A stretch of DNA of 64,000 bases from Litoreibacter ascidiaceicola. Lineage in GTDB: Bacteria > Pseudomonadota > Alphaproteobacteria > Rhodobacterales > Rhodobacteraceae. The notes under the pieces were generated by a model, which saw nothing but the letters and a program-made list of their open reading frames with translations, did no database searches and was not told the DNA's origin. Location: positions 124,001-188,000 of the forward strand of contig NZ_FQUV01000002.1 in NCBI RefSeq assembly GCF_900129235.1, read 5' to 3'. A program made the position numbers and the translations under genes. Numbering within the stretch: position 1 is the stretch's first letter; every line of letters begins with the position of its first letter. Shown one piece after another: positions 34,819 to 44,455 of the stretch.

Positions 34819-35508
34819 ATGAGCTACGTCATCCCGCCCGCACCTCAGGCCTCTGTCGCTGTCTACGGCTCCTCTGATCGGTTTCCCGTGCGCCGCATAT
34901 TCTGTGTTGGCCGGAACTATGCGGAACATATCCGCGAGATGGGCAATGACGAGCGTGATCCGCCGTTCTATTTCACCAAACCCGCCGATGCGGTGGTCGA
35001 AAGCGGGGCCGAGATTGCCTATCCCCGCGCTACATCAGACCTGCATCACGAGGTGGAGCTGGTTTTGGCCATTGGCACGGGTGGCTCCGATATCGCGCTC
35101 GCGGATGCGATGGATCACGTTTGGGGCGCAGGGGTCGGTATCGACCTGACCCGCCGCGACTTGCAGGCCGTCGCCAAGAAGGCGGGCCGCCCGTGGGATA
35201 TGGCCAAGGGCTTCGACCGCTCCGCCCCGATGGGCGCATTGGTTCCCTTGTCGCAAGCGGGGGGGCTGACCTCTGGCAAAATCTGGCTGACCGTCAATGG
35301 AGAGACTCGTCAAACCGGTGATCTGGCCGAGATGATCTGGTCTGCCGCAGATTGCGTGGCGCATCTGTCGACACTGGTCGCGCTCGCACCGGGCGATCTG
35401 ATCATGACCGGCACCCCCGCAGGGGTCGCGGCAGTGGGGCGCGGTGATGTGATGGAGGCCGGTATCGACGGGCTGCCAAGCGTCAGCGTGAAACTCGCGG
35501 CGTCATAG
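34819..35508 (+). CDS. Fumarylacetoacetate hydrolase family protein
   Basis: A 229-residue FAH-fold enzyme of the fumarylpyruvate / acylpyruvate hydrolase type. The opening FCVGRNYAEHIREMG and the metal ligands Glu78 and Glu80 in HHEVEL and Asp109 in GIDLTRRD are clear. The lid sequence GRPWDMAKGFDRSAP and the late GTPAGVAAVGRGD complete the family pattern. It would cleave an acylpyruvate-like diketo acid. The ATG at 34819 has GGAAGG before it. The stop is five bases from the end of the convergent sulfatase gene. Confidence 0.88.
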   Translation: MSYVIPPAPQASVAVYGSSDRFPVRRIFCVGRNYAEHIREMGNDERDPPFYFTKPADAVVESGAEIAYPRATSDLHHEVELVLAIGTGGSDIALADAMDHVWGAGVGIDLTRRDLQAVAKKAGRPWDMAKGFDRSAPMGALVPLSQAGGLTSGKIWLTVNGETRQTGDLAEMIWSAADCVAHLSTLVALAPGDLIMTGTPAGVAAVGRGDVMEAGIDGLPSVSVKLAAS

Positions 35509-35513
35509 GCGCG

Positions 35514-37154
35514 TCACTCCTCCAGATAGGATTTCGGCGCGGGTCCGGTGTATTTTGATGTCAGCTCGTCCGGCACTTCTGTTCCGTCGACCAAGAACGG
35601 CAAAATGCCTCGCCGCATCGACTTGCCGCGCGACGCCTTGATGTCGTCCTCCGACCGCGTCACGCGCTGGGCAAGGCGACGTCCCCATTGTGCAAGGTAG
35701 CCATAAAGCCTGTCGATCTCGCCCTGATGCGCGTCGCCCTTGGCCAAGTCGTGGAACTCTTCGGGGTCGGTTTCCAGATCGAACAGCATCGGGCGAAAGC
35801 CGCCCTCCGCATGGATCAGCTTGAACCGCCCGTCAAAGACCATGAACAGGCGGGCATCACGCGGCTCCAACCCCAGTTTCTCGCAATGGGCCGTGGCGGA
35901 GTAGTCGTATTCGCTGATCGCAAACTCCCGCCACTCCGGCTGCTCTCCCATCAGCCACGGGATAAGAGATCGCCCTTCGATGATGTGGTCCGGAACGGTG
36001 CCTCCTGCCGCCTCCACAAAGGTGGCGGCCAGATCAATGCTTTCCACTAACGCGTCACAGGTCGTGCCACGCGTCGCGTCCGCAGAGGAGCGCGGATCGT
36101 AGATAATCATCGGCACCTTGACCGATGGCTCGTGGAACAAATCCTTCTCACCCAGCCAGTGGTCACCCAGATAGTCGCCATGGTCCGAGGTCAGAACGAT
36201 CATCGTGTCCTCCATCGCGCCGCTCTCGCCCAGATAGTCCAGCAATACACCCAACTGGTCGTCGCATTGCTTGATCAACCCCATGTAGGCAGGGATCACC
36301 TTCTGGCGGACCTCGTCCTGCTGAAACGCCTGCGCGATCTTGTTGCCCATATAAGCCCCGAACACTGGGTGCGGGTCCTCACGCTCGACGTCATCGCGCA
36401 CGGGGGCGGGAACGTGCGCGCTGCCATACATGTCATGATAGGGCGCAGGCACGATATAGGGCCAATGCGGCTTGATATAGCTGACATGGGCGCACCACGG
36501 CGCTTTGGCCTGCTTGATGAACGCAATCGCCTCGCGGGTCAGCCACGGGGTCTCGCTGTCCGTTTCGCGGATGTTGGCGGGCTTGTCAGCGTTGCGAAAC
36601 ATCCAACCGGAGGCGATGTTGCCTCCCTCGACCCCCGCATTGGCGAAGTCTGCCCACGGGTTCTGGGACGGGTAGCCCTTGGATTTCAGGTATTCGTTAT
36701 AGGGGGAGCGGCGCTCATCATAGAACCCGTCCGGCCCTTCGCCCCACAGCCCGTCATCGCGGATCCACGCGTCAAAGCCGCATTCCGCCTGACGCGCGCC
36801 GATGGTGGTGTCAGGGCTCAGCCCCAGTCGCGCCATGCCTTCGGCGTCGGCGCGCATATGGGTTTTGCCGATCAGCCAGCACTCCATGCCTTCGCGGCGC
36901 AGATGGTCGCCCAGTGTCTGCTCGCCCACGCGCAACGGAAACCCGTTCCACTGCGCCCCATGCGATGAGGCATAGCGCCCCGTGTAATAGCACATGCGCG
37001 ACGCGCCGCAGATTGGCGACTGGACATAAGCGTTGGTGAACCGGACACCCATCGCCGCCACGCGGTCAAAGTTTGGAGTACGCAGATGCGGGTGGCCCGC
37101 ACAGCTAAGGTAGTCGAACCGCAACTGGTCATACATGATGAACAGGATATTCAT
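35514..37154 (-). CDS. Sulfatase (alkaline phosphatase superfamily)
   Basis: A 546-residue sulfatase or phosphonate monoester hydrolase-like enzyme. Metal residues appear in IMYDQLRFD and TSDHGDYLGDH. The nucleophile region ICGASRMCYYTGR contains Cys49 in C-x-A-S-R, a sequence convertible to formylglycine. No signal peptide is seen, so it is likely cytoplasmic. Typical substrates would be choline sulfate or aryl and carbohydrate sulfates; none can be chosen here. A formylglycine-generating enzyme is not in the window. Confidence 0.88.
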   Translation of the reverse strand: MNILFIMYDQLRFDYLSCAGHPHLRTPNFDRVAAMGVRFTNAYVQSPICGASRMCYYTGRYASSHGAQWNGFPLRVGEQTLGDHLRREGMECWLIGKTHMRADAEGMARLGLSPDTTIGARQAECGFDAWIRDDGLWGEGPDGFYDERRSPYNEYLKSKGYPSQNPWADFANAGVEGGNIASGWMFRNADKPANIRETDSETPWLTREAIAFIKQAKAPWCAHVSYIKPHWPYIVPAPYHDMYGSAHVPAPVRDDVEREDPHPVFGAYMGNKIAQAFQQDEVRQKVIPAYMGLIKQCDDQLGVLLDYLGESGAMEDTMIVLTSDHGDYLGDHWLGEKDLFHEPSVKVPMIIYDPRSSADATRGTTCDALVESIDLAATFVEAAGGTVPDHIIEGRSLIPWLMGEQPEWREFAISEYDYSATAHCEKLGLEPRDARLFMVFDGRFKLIHAEGGFRPMLFDLETDPEEFHDLAKGDAHQGEIDRLYGYLAQWGRRLAQRVTRSEDDIKASRGKSMRRGILPFLVDGTEVPDELTSKYTGPAPKSYLEE

Positions 37155-37235
37155 GGGCAGCTGCGCTGGGATGGGTTGGACACGCGAAATCTCCTTGGTG
37201 TTGCGCAGGAGTATTAGGCAGTTGTACCCGAAATC

Positions 37236-37940
37236 CTAGGGCGTTGTCTTAGGCACCCTGTCCGACACGACCCGCCCGTCTTCCAAGGTGATGATCCGGT
37301 CCGCCATCTCCAGAATGCGGTTGTCATGGGTCACCATGACCGTCGTCGTTTGCCGCGTTTGCCCAAGCGTTTTCAGCATTTGCACCACCGTATGACCGGA
37401 TTCCTTGTCCAGCGCGGCGGTGGGTTCATCCGCGAAAACGATGTCAGGGTTCGACACCAGCGCCCGCGCAACCGCGACCCGTTGCTTTTGCCCGCCCGAT
37501 AGGTTGCCGGGCAGATAGGTTCGGCGATCCGCCAGTCCTACCAGATCAAGAACGTGGTCGGCCGCGGCACGTTGCTTGGCGGGATTGGCGTTGCCGTGGA
37601 CCTGTAAACCCATCAGCACATTTTGCGCTGCCGTTAAGCTCTCATGCAGGTTATGCGCCTGAAAAATGAACCCCAGCCTGCGGCGCAAGCTGACCAGCTG
37701 CGCCTCGTTGGCACCGTTCAACTCTTGGCCCAGCAGTCGCACGCTGCCGTCCTGGACTTCGCGCAAGCACCCCATCAACGTCAGCACGGTGGTCTTGCCA
37801 GAGCCGGACGGCCCCATCAAAATGGTCAAGCTGCCGCGCTCGATGTTCAGGTTCAGGTCAAAAATGGCCTGCTTGCGCGCTTCGCCCTCGCCAAAGAAAT
37901 GGTTCAAACCGCTGGCTTCTATCGGGAAACTCTCAGCCAT
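37236..37940 (-). CDS. ABC exporter ATPase (DevA type)
   Basis: A 234-residue ATPase of the MacB/LolD/DevA group. Walker A is GPSGSGKTT (residues 43-51), signature LSGGQKQR and Walker B IVFADEP, with FIFQAHNLHESLTAAQNV as the Q-loop region. It works with the permease and membrane-fusion protein encoded immediately upstream in its operon. It begins one base before the permease stop ends. It is the last gene of the minus-strand trio. Confidence 0.87.
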   Translation of the reverse strand: MAESFPIEASGLNHFFGEGEARKQAIFDLNLNIERGSLTILMGPSGSGKTTVLTLMGCLREVQDGSVRLLGQELNGANEAQLVSLRRRLGFIFQAHNLHESLTAAQNVLMGLQVHGNANPAKQRAAADHVLDLVGLADRRTYLPGNLSGGQKQRVAVARALVSNPDIVFADEPTAALDKESGHTVVQMLKTLGQTRQTTTVMVTHDNRILEMADRIITLEDGRVVSDRVPKTTP

Positions 37941-39115
37941 CAGAACAAATCCGCAGGGTCAGCCGCCGCTAAGCGGCGCGTGGCGATGGCACCCGATATG
38001 GTGCAGGCTGTCAGCGTGCCCAGAAACACAAGGATCGCACGGCTCGCGTCCATCTCGACGGGCAATCCGGTCACGGCCCTCAGCCCCGCATAAAGCCCGA
38101 TCGACACGATCAGCCCCGGAATGAAGCCGAAGACCGCCAGCACGATGGCCTCCTCGAACACGATGCCCAGAAAGAACGGCTGGCCGTAGCCCATGGCCTT
38201 GAAGGTGGCATATTCGCCCAAGTGGTCGGCCACATCCGTGGACAACACCTGATAGACGATCACCAAGCCCACAAGGATGCCCATGAACACGCCAAAGCCG
38301 AAGATGATGCCCGTGGGCCGCTCTGACGACATGAAGTCCAGATCGGCCTGCGCCGACGCGTCCGCCGCCAGAACTTTGACATTGGCGCTGGGCAGAGCGT
38401 CGCGCAGACGCTCGACCACGGTGTCCACCGAGACGCCGTCATCGACATTCAGCAGGATGTGGTTTGGCGCGCTGCTGGTGCGGGCAGGGAAGGAGCGCAG
38501 AAACGTCTGGTCCGACATCGCCAGCATCCCGTCGGCCAGAAAGCCGCCACCAATATTCATCGTGCCAACGGCGACCAGCGTGTTGCCATTTGCCTCGAAC
38601 TCGTAGCGGCCACCAGCCATCAGTGCATCAATGACGGACGCTGGCATTCCACGGGTGTCACGGTCCAAAATTACGGTGTTCTCAATCGTCAGGCTGGCAA
38701 AACTCGCCGCAATGCTCGGCGACACAAACTCAGGCTGCGAGACGTCAAACCCGAAGCTCAATAGCGACACGGTGCTGCCATTGTCCAGCGTGAAGGGCAG
38801 GTTGCCGATATATAGCGGTGTGGCGTCGGCAACGCCGGGAACCCCAAGCGCCTGAAACATCCGCGCGCGTGCAATCTCGCCGGCGTCGGTCAGCGTGTTG
38901 CCTTCCTCCGACGAGATCACGATATCGGCGCTCAACAGCCCGTAGGGGGCAACGGTCGACGAGTTCAACGCGCCCATGATGCCCAGCTGCATGAACACCA
39001 GTAACGTGGCGAAGGACACACCGGACACAGCAGCTACCAGCCGCGCCTTGTTATGCGACAGCTGGAGCCAGCCAATGGGTAGCCGCCCGAACAGATAGGT
39101 CAGAAGGCGGCTCAT
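37940..39115 (-). CDS. ABC exporter permease (DevC type, FtsX fold)
   Basis: A 391-residue permease with the MacB/FtsX layout. One helix lies near residues 22-42, a large periplasmic domain follows, and three C-terminal helices complete it (around IIFGFGVFMGILVGLVIVYQ, GIVFEEAIVLAVFGFIPGL and RAILVFLGTLTACTIS). It pairs with the DevA-type ATPase and DevB-type adaptor. The cargo is unknown; cyanobacterial DevBCA exports glycolipid through TolC, and an outer-membrane partner here must be encoded elsewhere. Confidence 0.85.
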   Translation of the reverse strand: MSRLLTYLFGRLPIGWLQLSHNKARLVAAVSGVSFATLLVFMQLGIMGALNSSTVAPYGLLSADIVISSEEGNTLTDAGEIARARMFQALGVPGVADATPLYIGNLPFTLDNGSTVSLLSFGFDVSQPEFVSPSIAASFASLTIENTVILDRDTRGMPASVIDALMAGGRYEFEANGNTLVAVGTMNIGGGFLADGMLAMSDQTFLRSFPARTSSAPNHILLNVDDGVSVDTVVERLRDALPSANVKVLAADASAQADLDFMSSERPTGIIFGFGVFMGILVGLVIVYQVLSTDVADHLGEYATFKAMGYGQPFFLGIVFEEAIVLAVFGFIPGLIVSIGLYAGLRAVTGLPVEMDASRAILVFLGTLTACTISGAIATRRLAAADPADLF

Positions 39116-40320
39116 TCAGGGCGACCTGCGTCGATCCGCACCAAGGCTTCCAGATTGGTGAAGTTGCGTGCCAGTTCCGACGATGGCGCATCAAGCGTCA
39201 CGATTACATCCACAACCCGCGCATCGGTATTGGCCGCCGGATTGTCGGAGGTGATGGATTGCCGCCCGATTTCCAGCCCGATGGCCGTCACGGTTCCGCT
39301 AAGCTCTTGTGACAAGGCGCGGGCAGAAACCGTGACCGGATCGCCAATGGTCACACGCCCTATCAGCGTTTGGTAAACTTCCACTTCTACGGTCATCTGC
39401 GAGGTGTCGCCCAAGTCAACCATACCGCTCGTTGGCGGACGCTCGCCCGCGCGCGCATTGATATCCAGCACGGTGCCTCGCACCGGTGCCCGAACATAGG
39501 CGCGCTCCAGATCTTGCGTGGCGCGGGCAAGGTCGGCACGGGCGGCTTCCAGATTGGCCTCCGCCACGGCAATGTCGGCCTGCACGGTGTCGGAACCGGT
39601 GGCATAGCGCGACAAGGTCGCGATGGCGCGCTCCACGTCGCGGCCAGCCTCGTTGGCGCGGGCAACGGTTTCGTCGAACTCGGCACGTGTGGTCACACCC
39701 CGCTCCAGCAGGGAGGTCATCCGCGTCAGGTCAGCACTGGCGGCGTTCGCGGTGGTCTCGGCCCGCTCAAGTGTCGCTTTGGCTTCGGCTTGGCTGGCAA
39801 GGATCGAGGCGCGGGTTTGTGCCAGATTGGCCTCGCGCACTCCCAGATTGGCCTGCGCGGACGTGGCGATGCTTTGCAATTGCGGCAGGTTGTCTAGCAC
39901 CGCCAGCACATCGCCTGCTTCGACCACGTCACCACGGCTCACGCGAATTTCGGCGATGCGGGCATCGCCTGCACCGGACGGGGTTGCCACGCTGATCACA
40001 TCCCCCAAGGGGATGATCCGGCCCAAGGCCACCACGTCACCTTCGCTGATGACCGCCACCTGTTCTTGCTTCTCGACCTGCTGGATGGCCACCGCAATCG
40101 GCGTTTCGGTGCCTGCACCCGGCTGCAAACCTGTGGCGTTGAAAAACACGCGCAGGCCCGGCGGTTGGAAATACATGCCGATCACAGCGCCCGTGAACAG
40201 CGTCAGCATGAGCAGCGGGATAAAAAACAGCCGTGACCGTCCGGTAGATTTCGGGGCTGGTGTGTCGATAGCTTTGGAAATTCCACTGTCCTCCAAAGGC
40301 AGGTTCGGGTCGGTCGTCAT
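39112..40320 (-). CDS. HlyD/DevB-type membrane fusion protein
   Basis: A 402-residue periplasmic adaptor: a cytoplasmic N-terminus, one helix (about residues 29-47), a lipoyl half-motif, a long coiled-coil hairpin (about residues 140-260 rich in Ala, Glu and Arg), the second lipoyl half around VRAPVRGTVLDINARAGE, and a beta-barrel. It links the ABC exporter to an outer-membrane channel. The ATG at 40320 is used with AGAGGA about 10 bases before; the frame continues upstream without a better start. It overlaps the permease gene by four bases. Confidence 0.85.
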   Translation of the reverse strand: MTTDPNLPLEDSGISKAIDTPAPKSTGRSRLFFIPLLMLTLFTGAVIGMYFQPPGLRVFFNATGLQPGAGTETPIAVAIQQVEKQEQVAVISEGDVVALGRIIPLGDVISVATPSGAGDARIAEIRVSRGDVVEAGDVLAVLDNLPQLQSIATSAQANLGVREANLAQTRASILASQAEAKATLERAETTANAASADLTRMTSLLERGVTTRAEFDETVARANEAGRDVERAIATLSRYATGSDTVQADIAVAEANLEAARADLARATQDLERAYVRAPVRGTVLDINARAGERPPTSGMVDLGDTSQMTVEVEVYQTLIGRVTIGDPVTVSARALSQELSGTVTAIGLEIGRQSITSDNPAANTDARVVDVIVTLDAPSSELARNFTNLEALVRIDAGRPE

Positions 40321-40585
40321 TTTCAGGCAATCCTCTGTTCTCAACTTCATGCGGCCCGTCGTCGTCAATCGGTGAAGGCTTTTCCACGGGGTTGCTATCA
40401 GGCGAGTTGGACGCAGGAGTTGCGATAGGTCAAGCTGCATACGAAAAATGAAGCCATGGCGCAGAATACAGGTCCGCGATTTGGGCAATGGAAATCCGTG
40501 TTGAAAAAGTGCTAGACCTCCCTGTCGAGGCTCGACCGACTGCCTGCTGACACAAACCTGACGCGAAACGAGAAGTACACGCCCG

Positions 40586-41599
40586 ATGCCTGATAAAAAC
40601 AGCCCTGACGCTGACGTGACAGCCGCCGCCCGCCTGTCCGTGGCGCCGATGATGGATTGGACGGATCGCCACTGCCGGTATTTGCACCGGCTGATCTCGG
40701 GCCGTGCCTTGCTCTACACTGAAATGGTAACTGCACCCGCGCTGGTGCGCGGCGGGGCGGTGCATTTGTTGGAGTTCTCGCAGCCAGAGCATCCGGTCGC
40801 GGTTCAACTTGGCGGCTCTGATCCGGCCGAGCTGGCAGAGGCCGCACGTCTTTGCGCCGAACGCGGATATGATGAAATCAATCTTAACGTCGGCTGCCCC
40901 TCCGACCGCGTGCAATCGGGCTGCTTCGGGGCTGTTCTGATGGAACGCCCCGCGCTGGTGGCCGATTGCGTCGCCGCGATGATCAAGGCACAACCGGTTG
41001 AAGTCACTGTGAAATGCCGGATTGGCGTGGATGATCAGGACCCAGAGACCGTTTTGCCCGATTTCCTGAGCCGCGTTCGGGATGCAGACGTCTCTCGCGT
41101 CACGATCCACGCGCGAAAGGCGTGGCTGCAAGGGCTAAGCCCCAAAGAAAACCGAGACGTGCCGCCGCTGGACTATGACTTGGTGCACCGGATGAAAGCC
41201 GCATTTCCCGATCTCCATATCTCGCTCAACGGCGGGTTGGAGACGTTGGAGGCGGGGCTGCCGCATCTGCAAACGCTCGACGGGCTGATGTATGGCCGTG
41301 CGGCCTATCACCAGCCTTGGGACGTGCTGTCGGATGCCGACGAGAAGGTCTTCGGCGCACCGCCCCGTGCCACAACCCGCGCCGATGTGGTCCACGCCAT
41401 GCTGCCCTATATCGAGGCGCATGTGGACGCAGGCGGCAAGCTGGCCCAAGTCACACGCCATATGCTCGGCCTGTTTGCAGGCCAGCCCGGCGCACGGGGC
41501 TGGCGACGCACCCTGTCGGAGGGGGCGCATAAGCCCGAGGCAGGGACAGCGCTGGTGCTGCAAGCGCTTGATGCGGTCCACGTCGCACAGGCCGCATGA
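40586..41599 (+). CDS. dusA: tRNA-dihydrouridine synthase DusA
   Basis: A 337-residue FMN enzyme that reduces uridines 20/20a in the tRNA D-loop. The start SVAPMMDWTDRHCRYLHRL, the catalytic Cys104 in NVGCPSDRVQSGCFG, IHARKAWLQGLSPKENR and NGGLETLE are typical of DusA rather than DusB or DusC. It is divergent from the exporter operon. Its stop overlaps the start of the oxygenase gene (ATGA), indicating translational coupling. Confidence 0.95.
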   Translation: MPDKNSPDADVTAAARLSVAPMMDWTDRHCRYLHRLISGRALLYTEMVTAPALVRGGAVHLLEFSQPEHPVAVQLGGSDPAELAEAARLCAERGYDEINLNVGCPSDRVQSGCFGAVLMERPALVADCVAAMIKAQPVEVTVKCRIGVDDQDPETVLPDFLSRVRDADVSRVTIHARKAWLQGLSPKENRDVPPLDYDLVHRMKAAFPDLHISLNGGLETLEAGLPHLQTLDGLMYGRAAYHQPWDVLSDADEKVFGAPPRATTRADVVHAMLPYIEAHVDAGGKLAQVTRHMLGLFAGQPGARGWRRTLSEGAHKPEAGTALVLQALDAVHVAQAA

Positions 41600-42363
41600 G
41601 TTTCGCCGCCAAAGGCTGGGTGAAATTTGCCCATGACGCGGCCACTGCCAAATGGGCCGACCATGCGCGACAGCGGGCGATACCGCTCGCACAAGACCCG
41701 CAATACACCAAGAAGTGGCTGCGCTGCGGCGGGACGTGGTTCGTCGGGGTAAACCTGCTGCCCAATGACGGGCAGGGGCGCTTGCCGGACGGTCCGCCCT
41801 TGGCGGGTCCAGCAATCGCGTTTTTGCAGCGCGAGGGGCTTTGGACTCCTCTTGATCCTGCGCAGGTTTCGGTGATCTACGAGGGCTATCCAAAACCCTC
41901 GAATGCGGAAAGTCCCGCTGCGTTCCGCTTTCGCCGCGATCGCGACGCGGCGCATGTGGACGGGTTGAAGCTGGTACTTCCCGACAAGCGACGCCATGTT
42001 GACGAGCCGCATGGCTTCGTGTTGGGCTTGCCACTGAACGAGGCCAGCGCCAGTCCGATGGTGGTGTGGGAAGGCAGTCACCACATCATGCGCGACGCCT
42101 TCGCGAAACGTCTGGAGGCGGTGCCGCCGGAGCGGTGGGCGATCGAGGACATCACGGACACTTACCAAGCCGCACGAAAGCAGTGTTTCGAGACCTGCAA
42201 GCGGATAGAAATCAAGGCACTACCGGGCGAATCTTACGTGATGCATCGCCTCTCTTTGCATGGGGTCGCCCCGTGGAAAGACGGTGACGTTGCGCCGCCC
42301 GAAGGCCGGATGATTGCCTACTTTCGCCCCGAACTTGATGACATCGCCACGTGGCTGGCCTGA
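41596..42363 (+). CDS. Putative Fe(II)/2-oxoglutarate oxygenase (phytanoyl-CoA dioxygenase-like)
   Basis: A 255-residue protein with the residues expected of a 2-oxoglutarate oxygenase: His120-x-Asp122 in AAHVDGLK, a distal His222 in SLHGVAPW, and Arg238/Arg244 in GRMIAYFRPE. The family match is by pattern, not strong overall sequence, so the call is moderate. It is coupled to dusA through an ATGA overlap. A target linked to RNA modification is possible, but the sequence does not show it. Confidence 0.6.
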   Translation: MSFAAKGWVKFAHDAATAKWADHARQRAIPLAQDPQYTKKWLRCGGTWFVGVNLLPNDGQGRLPDGPPLAGPAIAFLQREGLWTPLDPAQVSVIYEGYPKPSNAESPAAFRFRRDRDAAHVDGLKLVLPDKRRHVDEPHGFVLGLPLNEASASPMVVWEGSHHIMRDAFAKRLEAVPPERWAIEDITDTYQAARKQCFETCKRIEIKALPGESYVMHRLSLHGVAPWKDGDVAPPEGRMIAYFRPELDDIATWLA

Positions 42364-42408
42364 CCTAAAGGAGCGCCTCGCGGCGCGCATCCTTGTTTGT
42401 TTGGCGCG

Positions 42409-43512
42409 CTATTTCAACGGTGGGGACTGGAACAGCCAGACCTTCAAGCCGCCATGGGGCACAGCTGGCCCTTGGGTCAGCGGCAATCCGGTGGCCTTGG
42501 CCAATCCCGGCTCGGACGTAACCATTGCCACGCGCCAGCCGGAGAAGCGGTCTTTAAGGGTTGTCCCCAAACTCGCATAAAGTGCGAAGAGCTGTTTTTT
42601 ATCCCCGATCCGCCCGCCATAGGGTGGGTTCACGATCACCAGACCGGCGGGGCCGTCAGGCCGGTCCACGTCAGAGACGGGCTTGCACTGAAAGTCGCAC
42701 AAGGCTGACACGCCCGCACGGTCCGCATTTGCAATCGCGCCCTTGATTGTACCCGCATCGCGGTCGGACCCAAAGCAGCGCGCAGGCCCGTTGATCACGC
42801 TGACCGAGCGTCGCAGCGCCTTGAACGCAGCCTCGTCGAAACTCGCCAAAGCCTCGAACGCAAAGCTGCGGGAGCGTCCGGCTTGCAGTCCTTCAGCAAT
42901 CTCCGCGGCCTCGATCAGAAACGTGCCAGAGCCGCACATCGGGTCCAGCACCGGCTCGGACCCGTCATAGCCCGCCTGGCGCAAGAACAGCGCCGCCATG
43001 TTTTCACGCATGGGCGCCTTGCCGATGGCTTCCTTATGGCCGCGCTTATGCAGGCTCTCGCCCGACGTATCCACGCTGAGGGTCACGATGTTCTGCTCGA
43101 TGCGGATTTTTAGCGTCACCTCGCCATCGGCGGAGGGTTTCATGCCCGCTTTGAGCAACGCACGCTCCACCCGCTCAATGGCCGCCCCCGCGTGGTAGAT
43201 TTTGGAGCGCTTGCACGTCGCCTCCACCCGCACGGTGGTACCGGAATAGAACGTCTCGTCCCACGGGAACTCGTCGGCGCGGTGGTCCAGCCCTGCAAGG
43301 CTCATGGCACGAAACGTCCCGATGCGTGCCAGCACTTTAGTGGCCCCGCGCAGCTCCAGATTGAGCCGCCAGACATCCGGCCAGTCTCCCATCATGGTCA
43401 CACCACCTGCACCATAGCGCGCGTCTTTGTAGCCCAAAGCGCGGAATTCCGGCAGCAAAGCGGCTTCCAGCCCGGGCGGGGTGACGGCAAAAATTTCGAG
43501 TGTATCAGTCAT
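42409..43512 (-). CDS. THUMP-domain class I SAM-dependent RNA methyltransferase
   Basis: A 367-residue rRNA or tRNA N2-guanine methyltransferase of the RlmL-N/YpsC (UPF0020) group. Residues about 1-150 form the ferredoxin-like and THUMP region, with PPGLEAALLPEFRALGY and VRVEATCKRSKIYH. The methyltransferase has DPMCGSGTFLIEAAEIA for SAM and the catalytic NPPYGGRIGD. The second ATG at 43512 is chosen; the ATG at 43524 is equally possible. Confidence 0.9.
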   Translation of the reverse strand: MTDTLEIFAVTPPGLEAALLPEFRALGYKDARYGAGGVTMMGDWPDVWRLNLELRGATKVLARIGTFRAMSLAGLDHRADEFPWDETFYSGTTVRVEATCKRSKIYHAGAAIERVERALLKAGMKPSADGEVTLKIRIEQNIVTLSVDTSGESLHKRGHKEAIGKAPMRENMAALFLRQAGYDGSEPVLDPMCGSGTFLIEAAEIAEGLQAGRSRSFAFEALASFDEAAFKALRRSVSVINGPARCFGSDRDAGTIKGAIANADRAGVSALCDFQCKPVSDVDRPDGPAGLVIVNPPYGGRIGDKKQLFALYASLGTTLKDRFSGWRVAMVTSEPGLAKATGLPLTQGPAVPHGGLKVWLFQSPPLK

Positions 43513-43557
43513 GGCACAGTCCATAGGGCCACATGGCCCCAGACGCTAGCCCAGACG

Positions 43558-43785
43558 CTACCCCAAACGGGCCTTGCGTCCGCCACGTCGCACCTTCAAG
43601 CGGGCCGCGCGGGACGGCAGCTCCTCCAACAGCGCCGTGCGGGCCTCGTTGGACATACGCGACCACGCGCCGATCTCGTCAATGGTGCGCAGGCAGCCGG
43701 TGCAGATCCGCTCCGCAGGATGCACGATACACACCTTGATGCAGGGGCTCTCGACCTCGTCGCGTTGCCAGATGTCGTCACTCAT
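43558..43785 (-). CDS. DUF1289 small cysteine-rich protein
   Basis: A 75-residue protein of the DUF1289 (YdhL-like) family with the four-cysteine motif SPCIKVC...CTGC (Cys15, Cys19, Cys28 and Cys31), probably binding zinc or iron, and an IDEIGAWSRMS segment. The tail is basic. It overlaps ruvX by four bases. Function unknown. Confidence 0.88.
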   Translation of the reverse strand: MSDDIWQRDEVESPCIKVCIVHPAERICTGCLRTIDEIGAWSRMSNEARTALLEELPSRAARLKVRRGGRKARLG

Positions 43786-44264
43786 GCGTTACCCTTTATG
43801 TGCCGGATGCGGTCCAGCGCTCCTTGCAGGATAAACCCGGCAGCGACATGATCTATGACCTCCGCGCGACGTTTTCGCGACGTATCCGCCTCTAAAAGTG
43901 CACGTTCGGCGGCCACGGTGGACAGGCGCTCGTCCCAAAAGGTGATCGGCACGTCCGTCAGGCGCGACAGGTTGCGGGCAAAGGCGCGGGTCGATTGCAC
44001 CCGAGGCCCCTCGCTGCCATCCATGTTCAAAGGCAGCCCCAGCACGACCCCCGCGACCGAGCGCTTGTCCATGATCGCCAGCAAAGCGGCGGCATCCAGC
44101 CCGAATTTCTTGCGTTTGATGGTCTCCAGCGGGGTGGCGACCGACAGAAAGCTGTCCGAGACGGCCACGCCCAAGGTCACCGTCCCCAAATCAAGCCCGA
44201 CAAGAGGTTGCATCGGGGGCAGGGCGGCGGCAAACGCCGACATCTCGTCAAATATTTCGCCCAT
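43782..44264 (-). CDS. ruvX: Holliday junction resolvase-like protein RuvX (YqgF)
   Basis: A 160-residue RNase H-fold nuclease, likely the 16S rRNA 5'-end maturation factor YqgF/RuvX. It has Asp25 in LVGLDLGTVTLGVAVS, GLPLNMDGSEGPR, and the second acidic motif WDERLSTVAAERALLEAD. I use the ATG at 44264, giving a family-typical length; the open frame runs further upstream over the region facing soxB but has no family sequence. It overlaps the DUF1289 gene. Confidence 0.9.
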   Translation of the reverse strand: MGEIFDEMSAFAAALPPMQPLVGLDLGTVTLGVAVSDSFLSVATPLETIKRKKFGLDAAALLAIMDKRSVAGVVLGLPLNMDGSEGPRVQSTRAFARNLSRLTDVPITFWDERLSTVAAERALLEADTSRKRRAEVIDHVAAGFILQGALDRIRHIKGNA

Positions 44265-44455
44265 ATGGTCTGCGCCTTTTTGCTTCGCTCCAGATAGGAG
44301 GAGCACCGCCCGAAAGTCCACACCCGCGTCACTTTTTGCCGCGCTTGGTGCTGGCGTGTCGCAAGCGGCGTGTGATATGCCGAAACCGATGGGACGCGCC
44401 CGCCCGTCCTGTCGCAAAACGGGCACGACGCCGCCGCCCGAAGGGACCATTCGCC

